Assembly: GCA_009760855.2 (NCBI GenBank)
Contig: WPIO01000623.1
Coordinates: 1 to 17,397 of the forward strand
Reading direction: 5' to 3'
Length of the DNA stretch: 17,397 nucleotides
Source: Cristatella mucedo
Taxonomy: Eukaryota > Bryozoa > Phylactolaemata > Cristatellidae
Position 1 is the first letter of the stretch; the number at the start of each line of letters is the position of its first letter. Of the stretch, positions 1-10,140 are shown piece by piece. A model generated the notes under the pieces. That model was not told the DNA's origin. It saw nothing but the letters and a program-made list of their open reading frames with translations, and ran no database searches. The translations under genes were made by a program, and so were the position numbers.

Positions 1-480
1 GCACTCTACTGCCAGCAACGCAACGCGTAACGACATGCAGATTTAGTTTCTTACTATTGACGCGATCTGGTGCAAACTAGTGCAGAAACGTGTTATTTAC
101 GTGCGAAATGCTTTAAGAAAGAAACAAACCCAAAAGGGCACTCTCGTGGCTGCAAGTCACAGCTCACGGCTCCGACATGCAGATTGTTGAATGTTTTCTA
201 CAGGATTCCCGCGACTCTGCTGGCGAACTCGTGGCGCAACGTGAATTTTATTTACGTGACGAAATGCTGATTAAAGAAAAGTTGCAGCACTCTGCCATGC
301 CAGTCCAGCAGCACGCTCCGATAGGCAGATTAGAAGTTGTCTACGAAGTCCGCGATCTGCGTGCAAACTGCGGTGCGAAAGAGTGTTCTTTACGATAGCC
401 GAAATGCTTTAAACAATGGGTGCGAGACGTCTGCGGCTAGAAGGCAGCCACGCTCGCATCATGCAGAATTTGAAAGTGTC
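1..480 (+). repeat. Diverged satellite monomers at the window start
   Basis: About three and a half monomers are recognisable, but substitutions and small indels are frequent. The TGTTATTTACG block is intact near 91, reads GTGAATTTTATTTACG near 241 and GTGTTCTTTACG near 383. Spacing between these blocks is about 154 and 138 bp instead of 124. It cannot be told from the sequence whether this is genuine divergence or poor consensus. Confidence 0.8.
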
Positions 481-1064
481 TACACAAGAGTTTTGCGATC
501 TGCGAAACGTGTTATTTACGTGCGAAATGCTTTAAACATGGTGCAGCACTCTGCTGCCAGTTCAGCGCACGCCTCCGAATAGCAGATTTGAAGTTTTACA
601 TATTCCGCGATCATCTGGTGCGAACTCGTGCGAAAGTGTGTTATTTACGTGCGAAATGCTTTAAACATGGTGCAGCAACTCTGCTGCCGTCAGCGCACCG
701 CCCACATCCGAAAGTGCAGATTTGAAGTTTCTACATATTCCGCGATCTGGTGCGAACTCGTGCGAAACGTGTTATTTACGTGCGAAAGGCTGTAAACATG
801 GTGCAGAACTCTGCTGCCAGCGCAGCGCACGCTACGACATGCAGATTTGAAGTTTCTACATATTCCGCGATCTGCACTGCGGACTTTGGTGCGAAACGTG
901 TTATTTACGTGCGAAATGCTTTAAACATGGGGCAGCACTCTCTGCTGCTGTGGGTCAGCGCACGCTCGACATGCAGATTTGAAGTTTCTACATATTCCGC
1001 GATCTGCTGCGAACTCGTGCGAAACGTGTATTTACGTGCCGCAAAATGCTTTAAACAATAGTGT

Positions 1065-1438
1065 GCAGCACTCTGCTGCCAGTCAGCGCACGCTCCGACA
1101 TGAAGATTATTGAAGTTTCTACATATTCCGCGATCTGATGCGAACTTGTGTGAAACGTGTTATTTACGTGCGAAATGCTTTAAACATGGTGCAGCACTCT
1201 GCTGCCAGTCAGCGCACGCTCCGACATGCAGATTTGAAGTTTCTACATATTCCGCGATCTGCTGCGAACTCGTGCGAAACGTGTTATTTATGTGCGAAAT
1301 GCTTTAAACATGGTGCAGCACTCTGCTGCCAGTCAGTGCACGCTCAGACATGCAGATTTAAAGTTTCTACATATTCCGCGATCTGGTGCGAACTTGTGCG
1401 AAACGTGTTATTTCCGTGCTAAATGCTTTAAACATGGT
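1065..1438 (+). repeat. Regular satellite block, 124 bp spacing, ATGG/CAGTCAG subtype
   Basis: Unit starts fall at 1065, 1191, 1315 and 1439, giving spacings of 126, 124 and 124. These copies end in AAACATGG and carry CCAGTCAG after the hairpin. Copies further right more often end in AAACAAGG and carry CCAGCCAG or CCAGCAAG. The shared variants indicate local subfamilies spread by neighbouring duplication or gene conversion. Confidence 0.85.
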
Positions 1439-1521
1439 GCAGCACTCTGCTGCCAGTCAGCGCAAGCTCCGAAAACGCGTGCGAAAAGTGTTATTTACGT
1501 GCGAAATGCTTTAAACAAGGT
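1439..1521 (+). repeat. Truncated satellite monomer, 83 bp
   Basis: The unit starting at 1439 is followed by the next unit at 1522, so it is 41 bp short. Its sequence runs normally to CTCCGA (about 1471) and then resumes at the CGTGCG before the second TGCGAA motif. The GATTTGAAGTTTCTAC and TTCCGCGATCTG blocks are missing. Confidence 0.85.
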
Positions 1522-3189
1522 GCAGCACTCTGCTGCCAGCAAGCTCACGCTCCGACATGCAGATTTGAAGTTTCTACATATTCCGCGATCTGCTGAAAAC
1601 TGGAGCGAAACGTGTTATTTACGTGCGAAATGCTTTAAACAAGGTGCAGCACTCTGCTGCAAGCCTAGAACACGCGCTCCGACATGCATGGATTTGAAGT
1701 TTCTAACGACATATTCCGCGATCTGCTGTGCGGAACTGGTGCGAAACGTGTTATTTACGTGCGAAATGCATTTTAATTTTATAAATTCCGGTTAAACATG
1801 TGCAGCACTCTGCGTGCCAGAACAGCTCACCGCTCCCGACATGCAGATTTAAAGTTTATACAAATTCGCGATCTGCTGCAAAACTGGTGCGAAACGTGTT
1901 ATTTACGTGCGAAAATGCTTTAAACAGGGGTGCGAAGCACTCTGCTGAGCCAGGGCAGCACCCCACGCTCCGACATGCAGATTTGGAAGTTTTACATATT
2001 CCGCGATCTTGCCTCGGCGAACTCGTGCGAAACGTGTTATTTACGTGCGAAATGCTTTAAACATAGGTGGGCAGCACACTGCTACAGAAGCCAGCAACGC
2101 GCTCCCGACATGCAGATTTGAAGTTTCTACATATTCCGCGATCTGCTGCGTGAAACTGGTGCGAAAACGTGTTATTTACGTGCGAAATGCTTTAAACATG
2201 GTGCAGGCACTCTGCTGCCAGCCAGCAACACGCTCCGACATGCAGATTTGAAGTTTCTACATATTCCGCGATCTGCTGCGGAAAACTCGTGCGAAACGTG
2301 TTATTTACGTGCGAAATGCTTTAAACAAGGTGCAGCACTCTGCTGCCAGTCAGGCGGCACACGCTCCGACATGCGATTTGAAGTTTTCTACATATTCCGC
2401 GATCTGCTGCGAATTTGATGTGCGAAACGTGTTATTTACGTGCGAAATGCTTTAAACAAGGTGCAGCACTCTGCTGCCAGCAAGTGGCACGCTCCGACAT
2501 GCAGATTTGAAGTTTTACATATTCCGCGATCTGCTGCGAACTCGTGCGAAACGTGTTTATTTACGTGCGAAATGCTTTTAAACATGGTGCAGCACTCTGC
2601 TGCCAGTCAGCGCACGCTCCGAACATGCAGATTTGAAGTTTCTACATATTCCGCGATCTGCCTGCGAACTCGTGCGAAACGTGTTATTTACGTGCGGAAA
2701 TGCTTTAAAAACATGGCTTTGCAGCGCACTCTGCTGCCAGCCAGCGCCACGCTCCGAAATGCAGATAATTTGAAGTTTCTACATATTCCGCGATCTGCTG
2801 CAAAAACTCGGTGCGAAAACGTGTTATTTACGTGCGAAATGCTTTAAAAACAAGGTGCAGCACTCTGCTGCCAAGTCAGCGCACACGCTCCGGAAATGGC
2901 AGATTTGAAGTTTCTACACAGATTCCGCGATCTGCTTGCGAACTTCGTGCGAAAACGTGTTATTTACGTGCGAAATGCTTTAAACAAGGTGCAGCACTCT
3001 GCTGCCAGCCAGCACACGCTCCGACATGCAGATTTGAACTTTCTACAAATTCCGCGATCTGCTGCAAACTCGTGCGAAACGTGTTATTTACGTGCGAAAT
3101 GCTTTAAACAAGTGCAGCACTCTGCTGCCAGCAAGCTCCACGCTCCGACATGCAGATTTGAAAACTTTTCTAACAGATTCGCGATTCTC

Positions 3190-3900
3190 GGCGGATCTGG
3201 CAAAAAAACTCGAAAAAAAAAAAAAAACGTGTTATTTTACGTGCGAAAATGCTGTAAAATGCTGCTTAACAAGGTTGGCAGCACTCTGCTGCAACAGGGC
3301 CCAGCACACGCTCCGACATGCAGATTTTGAAACTTTTCTACATATTACCCGCGATCTGCGTGCGAAAACAAAAAAAAAACTTTGGTGGGCGGGAAAATCG
3401 TGTTATGTTACGTGTACGCGGCGAAACGGCTTTAAACAAAAAAAACCAAACAAAGTGCAAGCACTCTGCTGCCAGCAAGCACACGCTCTCCGACAGGCAG
3501 ATTTGAAGTTTTCTACATATTCCGCGATTGCTGGAAAAAAAAAAAATAAAAAACTGGTGCGAAACGTGGTTATTTACGTGCGAAAAAAAAATGCTTTTAA
3601 ACAAGGTGTGTACAGCAATCTCTGCTGCCAGCAAAGACGACACGCTCCGCGACATGCAGATTTTGAAGTTTCTACAATATTCCGCCGATGGCTGCTGAAA
3701 AGAACTCGGTTGCGAAAAAAACGTGTTTTGTTTTCCGTGCGACAATGCGCTTTAACCAAGGTGCAGCCACTTGACTGGCTGCCAGCACTTGCAGCATCCA
3801 CGCTCCGAAACATTGCAGATTTGAATTTGTTTCTACAATACTTCCGCGATTCTGCTGGCGAACTGGTGCGAAAAAAATACAAAAAAACGTGTTATTTTAC
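3190..3900 (+). repeat. Satellite copies with long A-homopolymers
   Basis: Consecutive monomers carry runs of A within or next to their GAA motifs, including 7 A at 3202-3208, 15 A at 3213-3227, about 12 A near 3535-3546 and 9 A at 3583-3591, plus shorter ones near 3715 and 3869. Monomer spacing here reaches 148 to 171 bp, the largest in the array. No clean copy has a run longer than three A. Homopolymer over-calling in one noisy read segment is the most economical reading. Confidence 0.8.
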
Positions 3901-5940
3901 GTGCGAAATGCTTTAAAACAAGGTGCAGCACTCTGCTGCCAGGCAAAGGCTTCACGCTCCGACATGGGCCCAGATTTTAAGTTTACTACATATTCCGCGA
4001 TCTGCTGCGAATTGGTGCGAAACGTGTTATTTACGTGCGAAATGCTTTTAAACACGTGGGCAGCACTCCTGCTGCAGCAAGGTCCACGCACACGCTTCCG
4101 ACATGCAGATTTGAACGTTTCTACATATTTCCGCGATCTGCGTGCGAACTACGTTGCGCGAAACGTGTTATTTACGTGCGAAATGCTTTAAACAAGGTGC
4201 AGCACTCTGCTGCCAGCCAGGCCACGCTCCGATTATGCAGAATTTGAAGTTTCTATACATATTCCCGCGATCTCTGCTGCGAACTTCGTGCGAAAACGTG
4301 TTTATTTACGTGCGAAATGCTTTAAACAAGGTGCAGCACTCTGCTGCCAGGGCCACGCCTCCACGCTACCGACATGCAGATTTGAAGTTTCTACATATTC
4401 CGCGATCTGCTGCAAACTCGTGCGAAACGTGTTATTTACGTGCGAAATGGTTTTAACAAGGTGCAGCACTCTGCTGCCAGCCAGGGCACAGCTCCGACAC
4501 GCAGATTTGATGTTTTTCTACATATTCCCGCGATCTGCGGCGAACTTGTGACCGCGAAACGTGTTATTTACGTGCGAAAAAATGGCTTTAAAAACAGGTG
4601 CAGGCCCTCTGCTGCAAGCAAAGCCGCACGCTTTCGACATGCAGATTTCAATTTTTCTACATTCTACGCGATTCCGCGATCTGCTGCAAACTCGTGCGAA
4701 AGGTGTTATTTACGTGCGAAACGGCTTTAAAAACAAGGTGCGGGCACTCTGCTGCCCAGCAGCTCACAGCTCAGACAAGCAGATTTGAAGTTTCTACACG
4801 ATTCAAAGCGCCGATCTGCGAGCGAAACTGGTGCGAAAAAGTGTTATTTACGTGCGAAATGCTTTAAACAAGGTGCAGCACTCTGCTGCCAGCCAGCATC
4901 ACGCTCTCGACATGATCAGATACATACGGCGTTTAGGTTTCTACATATTGCCGCGATCCGTACAGCTATCGTCAACTCGAGTGCGAAAAACGTGTTATTT
5001 GAGTAGAACAGTGCGAAATGCTTTAAACAAGGTGCAGCACTCTGCTGCCAGCTAGCCCAAGCTTCGACATGCAGATTTGAAGGTTTCTACAATATTCCGC
5101 GTCGACTCTGCGCGAAAACTCTTGCGAAACGTGTGCGAATATGTACGTGCGAATGCTTTAAAACAAGGTGCAGCACTCTGCTGCCAGCCAGAGCACGCTC
5201 ACGACATGCAGATTTTGAGATGTTTCTACATATTCCGGCGCTCTGCTGCACTTTGCTGTGCGAAAAAACGTGTTATTTACGTGTGCGAAATGCTTTAAAC
5301 AAGGTGCAAGCACTCTGCTGCTCAGCCACAGCACATCACGGCCTCCGAGCCATGGCATTTGAACTTTCTACAGATTCCGCGCGATTCTGCTGCGAACTCG
5401 TGCGAAACGTGTTTATTTTACGACAATGCGGAAAACAAGTGCTTTCAAAACAGGGGTGCAGCAAACAGCTGCTGACAGAGACAGAAAACACGCTCCGACA
5501 TTGCAGATTTGAGATCGTTTCTACATATTCCGCGATCTGCTGGCGCCTTCTCGTTGCGAAACGTGATTAACTTTACGTGCGAAATGCTGTTAACAAGGTG
5601 CCAGCACTCTGCTGCCAGCAAGCAGCACACGCCCGACATGCAGATATGTTGAAGTTTTCTATCATATTCCGCGATCTGCTGCGAAACGTTGCGAAAACGT
5701 GTCATTATTTACGAATTGCGAAAATGCGTTATAAACAAGGGTGCAGCCACTCTGCTGGCCCGCAGCCCACGGCTCCGGTAACAGTCGCAGATTTGAAGTT
5801 TCTACACTATTACGCGATCTGCTGCAAACTATCCGATAGCGAAACGTGGGCTTATGTTCACGTGCCGAAATGGTTTAAAAGCGAAATGGCAATTTGCACG
5901 ACACTCTGCTGCATGCCGCCTAGCCCACAGCCGCCTCCGA

Positions 5941-6031
5941 TATGCAGATTTGAAGCTTTCTAACAGATTCCGCGATCTGCTGCGACTATGCAGATTTGAA
6001 GTTTCTACATATTCCGCGATCTGCTGCGAAC
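5941..6031 (+). repeat. Internal 46 bp tandem duplication inside a satellite unit
   Basis: The segment beginning TATGCAGATTTGAAG and ending near TCTGCTGCGA occurs at 5941-5986 and again from 5987. The first copy is slightly altered (GCTTTCTAACAG); the second matches the consensus. The first copy breaks off before the TGTTATTTACG block and the second continues normally into the next unit. Confidence 0.8.
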
Positions 6032-6076
6032 TCGTGCGAAACGTGTTATTTACGTGCGAAATGCTTTAAACAAGGT

Positions 6077-6175
6077 GCAGCACTCTGCTGCCAGCCAGCG
6101 TACGCTTTAAATGTAGATTTGAAGTTTCTACATATTCCGCGATCTCCTGCGAACTTGTGCAAAACAGTGGTGCTG
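6077..6175 (+). repeat. Truncated satellite monomer, 99 bp
   Basis: The unit starting at 6077 is about 25 bp short. After CGAACTTGTGC it reads AAAACAGTGGTGCTGCC and joins directly to the next CAGCACTCTGCTGCC. The TGTTATTTACG, third TGCGAA and GCTTTAAAC blocks are absent. Confidence 0.8.
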
Positions 6176-6973
6176 CCAGCACTCTGCTGCCAGCCAGCTC
6201 ACGCTCCGACATGCAGATTTGGAAGTTCTCTAGGACATATTCTGCGATCTGCTGCGAACTGGTGCGAAACGTGTTGTTTACGTGCGAAATGCTTTAAACA
6301 AGGTGCAGCACTCTGCTGCGAGCAAGCACACGCTCCGACATGCAGATTTGAAGTTTCTACATATTCCGCGATCTGCCGCGAACTGGTGCGAAACGTGTTT
6401 TTACGTGCGAAATGCTTTAAACAAGGTGCAGCACTCTGCTGCCAGCAATATGCAGCAGCACGCTCCGACATGCAGATTTGAAGTTTTTACACATTCTGCG
6501 ATCTGGTGCGAACTCGTGCGAAACGTGTTATTTACGTGCGAAATGCCTTTTAAACAAGGGTGCAGCACTCTGCTGCCAGCCAGCAGCACGCGCTCCGATA
6601 TGCAGATTTGAAGTTTCTACATATTCCGCGATCTGCTCATGCGAACTCGGTGCAAAAACGTGTTATTTAACGTGCGAAATGTGCTTTAAACATGGTGCAG
6701 CACTCTGCTGCCAAGTCCAGCTCAGCACGCTCCGATATAGCAGATTGGGAAGTCAATTTTCTACATATTCCGCGATCAATGCTGCGAACTCGTGCGAAAC
6801 GTTGTTATTTACGTGCGAAATGCTTTAAAAACATGGTGCAAGCACTCTGCTGCCAGCCAGCACACGCGCCGACCTCCGCGCAGATTTGATGTTTTCTACA
6901 TATTCCGCGATCTGCTGCGAACTCGTGCGAAACGTTGATTATATTAACGTGCGAAAATGCATTTAAACAAGGT

Positions 6974-7717
6974 GCAGCACTCTGCTGCCAGTCAGCGCAC
7001 GCTCCGACATGCAGATTTGAAGTTTCTACATATTCCGCGATCTGGTGCGAACTCGTGCGAAACGTGTTATTTACGTGAGAAATGCTTTAAACATGGTGCA
7101 GCACTCTGCTGCCAGTCAGCGCACGCTCCGACATGCAGATTTGAAGTTTCTACATATTCCGCGATCTGCTGCGAACTCGTGCGAAACGTGTTATTTACGT
7201 GCGAAATGCTTTAAACATGGTGCAGCACTCTGCTGCCAGTCAGCGCACGCTCCGACATGCAGATTTGAAGTTTCTACATATTCCGCGATCTGGTGCGAAC
7301 TCGTGCGAAACGTAATATTTACGTGCGAAATGCTTTAAACATGGTGCAGCACTCTGCTACCAGTCAGCTCACGTTCCGACATGCAGATTTGAAGTTTCTA
7401 CATATTCCGCGATCTGCTGCGAATTCGTGCGAAACGTGTTATTTACGTGCGAAATGCTTTAAACATGGTGCAGCACTCTGCTGCCAGCCACGGCACGCTC
7501 CGACTTGAAGATTTGAAGTGTCTACATATTCCGCGATGTGGTGCGAACTCGTTTAAAACATGTTATTTACGTGCGAAATGCTTTAAACATGGTGCAGCAC
7601 TCTGCTGCCATTCAGCTCACGCTCCGACATGCAGATTTGAAGTTTCTTCATATTCCGCGATCTGCTGCGAACTCGTGCGAAACGTGTTTTTTACGTGCGA
7701 AATGCTTTAAAGATGGT
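6974..7717 (+). repeat. Homogeneous satellite block of six exact 124 bp monomers
   Basis: Unit starts at 6974, 7098, 7222, 7346, 7470, 7594 and 7718 are spaced exactly 124 bp. Copies differ by only a few substitutions each. The base after GATCT alternates: GGTGCG in units 1, 3 and 5 and GCTGCG in units 2, 4 and 6, a hint of a 248 bp dimeric arrangement. This block is the best place to derive a consensus. Confidence 0.95.
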
Positions 7718-8388
7718 GCAGAACACTCTGCTGCCCAGCAAAGCCACGCTCCGACATGCACGATTCAGAGTAAGTTTCTACATATTCCGCGATCTGCTGC
7801 GAACTCGTGCGAAACGTGTTATTTTCGTGAGAAATGCTTTAAACAAGGTGCAGCACTCTGCGGCCAGCCAGCTCACGCTCCGACATGCAGATTTCAAAAT
7901 TTCTACGTATTCCGCGATCTGCTTGCACAACTCGTGCGAACGTGGTTATTTACGTGCGAAAATGCTTTAAACGGGAGGGTGAAGCATTGCAAGCCAGCTC
8001 TGCTGCCAGCAAGCGCACGCTCCGACATGCAGATTGTGAAGTTTCTGCAAATTCCGCGATCTGCTGCGAACTCGTGCGAAACGTGTTTATTTACGTGGCG
8101 AAAATGCTTAAACAACAGGCATTGCAGCACTCTGCTGCCAGCCAGCTCCACGCTCCGACATGAAGAGATTTGAAGTTTCTACATATTCCGCGATCTGCTG
8201 CGAACTCGTGCGCGAAACGTGTTATTTACGTGCGAAATGCTTTTAAACAATGTGGTGGCAGCACTCTGCTGCCAGCCAGCGCACGCTCCCGACATGCAGA
8301 TTTGAAGTTTTCTACCATATTCCGCGATCTGCTTTCTGCGAACTCGTGCGAAACGTGTTATTTACGTGCGAAATGCTTTAAACATGGT

Positions 8389-8884
8389 GCAGCACTCTGC
8401 TGCCAGCCAGCGCACGCTCCGACATGCAGATTTGAAGTTTCTACATATTCCGCGATCTGCTGCGAACTCGTGCGAAACGTGTTATTTACGTGCGAAATGC
8501 TTTAAACAAGGTGCAGCACTCTGCTGCCAGCATGCGCACGCTCCGACATGCAGATTTGAAGTTTCTACATATTCCGCGATCTGGTGCGAACTTGTGCGAA
8601 ACGTGTTATTTACGTGCGAAATGCTTTAAACATGGTGCAGCACTCTGCTGCCAGACAGCGCACGCTCCGACATGCAGATTTGAAGTTTCTACATATTCCG
8701 CGATCTGCTGCGAACTGGTGCGAAACGTGTTGTTTACGTGCGAAATGCTTTAAACAAGGTGCAGCACTCTGCTGCCAGCCAGCGCACGCTCCGACATGCA
8801 GATTTGAAGTCTCTACATATTCCGCGATCTGCTGCGAACTGGTGCGAAACGTGTTATTTACGTGCGAAATGCTTTAAACAAGGT
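8389..8884 (+). repeat. Homogeneous satellite block of four exact 124 bp monomers
   Basis: Unit starts at 8389, 8513, 8637, 8761 and 8885 are each 124 bp apart. The four copies are nearly identical; differences sit at the ATGG/AAGG end, the GGTGCG/GCTGCG position, CTCGTG/CTTGTG/CTGGTG, and a TTATTT/TTGTTT change. This matches the quality of 6974-7717. Confidence 0.95.
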
Positions 8885-8981
8885 GCAGCACTCTGCTGCC
8901 ATCGTTTCTACGGACTACGCGAATCTGCCTGCAAATTGGTGCGCTACCGTGTTATTTACGTGCAAATGCTTTAAACATGGA
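8885..8981 (+). repeat. Truncated satellite monomer, 97 bp
   Basis: The unit starting at 8885 is 27 bp short. It reads GCTGCCATCGTTTCTACGG, so the CACGCTCCGACATGCAGATTTG part is lost and the hairpin joins nearly directly to GTTTCTAC. It marks the left edge of a diverged block. Confidence 0.85.
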
Positions 8982-9835
8982 GCAGCACTCTGCTGATAGT
9001 CCGAAGCACACGCTCCGACATTAAGATTTTAAAGTTCGAACGTATTCAGCGTATCTGGTTGCGATTTGGTGCGAACGAAACGTGTTATTTACGTGCGAAA
9101 TGCTTTAAACATTGTGCAGCACTGTGCTGCCAGCCAGACCACGCTCCGACACGCAGATTTGAAGTTTCTAAACATTCTGCGATCTGGTGCGAACTAATGC
9201 GAAACGTGTTATTTACGAGCGAAAATTCTCTTAACCATGGTGATAGCCGCTGCGCCAAGTCCGCCAACGCTACGATATGCAGATTTGAACTTTCTACAAT
9301 TCCACGCTCTGCCTGCGAACAGTGCAGAACAAGTGTTATTATTCGTGCCAAATGCTTACACTTAACATAGTCGAAAAGCCCTCGGCTGCCTATCAAATGC
9401 CCCCGCTCCGACATGGCAGATTTGGACTTCTACAGATTTCCGCGACGATGGTGCGGACTTGTTCGAAACGGTGTTATTTACGTGCGAAATGCTTTAAAAA
9501 CATGGTCAGACCCAGCAACTCTGCTGCCAGCAAGCCTAACGCTCAGAAATGAAGATTTGAGTGTTTACGTATTCCGCGATCTGGTGCGACTTGGTTGCGA
9601 AAACGTGTTTGTACGTGCGAAATGCGTTTAACAAGGGTGCCCAAAAAAGCACAAATCGCTAATGCAGGTCAGAACACGATCCGAAATGCAGAAGATTTAA
9701 AGTTTAAACACATTCTGCGATTGTGGTGCGAACTAGCTGCGAAATTGTTTATTTACGTGCGAAATGCTTTTAAACAAATTGAAGAAATCTGCTGCAAGCC
9801 AGTGCACGGGCCTCACGACATCAGATTTGAAGTTT
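8982..9835 (+). repeat. Diverged satellite block
   Basis: About seven monomers keep the unit order but carry many substitutions as well as indels. Examples are GTTATTATTCGTGCC near 9335 and a unit near 9640 whose hairpin region is replaced by unrelated A-rich sequence. Unlike 1,660-6,960, substitutions are common here, so genuine divergence is more likely than read error. Confidence 0.8.
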
Positions 9836-10140
9836 TCTACATATTCCGCGATCTGCTGCGAACTCGTGCGAAACGTGTTATTTACGTGCGAAATGCTTTA
9901 AACATGGTGCAGCACTCTGCTGCCAGCAAGCTCACGCTCCTACATGCAGATTTGAAGTTTCTACATATTCCGCGATCTGCTGCGAACTCGTGCGAAACGT
10001 GTTATTTACGTGCGAAATGCTTTAAACAAGGTGCAGCACTCTGCTGCCAGCCAGCACACGCTCCGACATGCAGATTTGAAGTTTCTACATATTCCGCGAT
10101 CTGCTGCGAACTCGTGCGAAACGTGTTATTTACGTGCGAA
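9835..10140 (+). repeat. Short homogeneous satellite block inside diverged copies
   Basis: Units around 9909 and 10033 are 124 bp apart and match the consensus almost perfectly, although copies on both sides are diverged. Such a mosaic is expected from localised gene conversion or segmental duplication, or from a change in assembly quality. Confidence 0.85.

Larger units (their letters stand above)
1660..6960 (+). repeat. Insertion-rich portion of the satellite array
   Basis: The unit order is unchanged, but single-base and short insertions interrupt nearly every copy. Between the TGTTATTTACG blocks near 2034 and 5847 I counted 27 intervals with a mean near 141 bp. Twenty-five exceed 124 bp and none is shorter. 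Genuine decay should also give deletions, so an insertion-dominated sequencing error profile is the better explanation. Base-level variants here should not be trusted. Confidence 0.8.

Noticed and set aside
7036-7060. tRNA-like B box (GGTGCGAACTC) suggesting a tRNA-derived SINE origin
   Set aside because: It differs from the B-box consensus, no A box is found at the proper distance upstream, and the flanks cannot form a T-stem.
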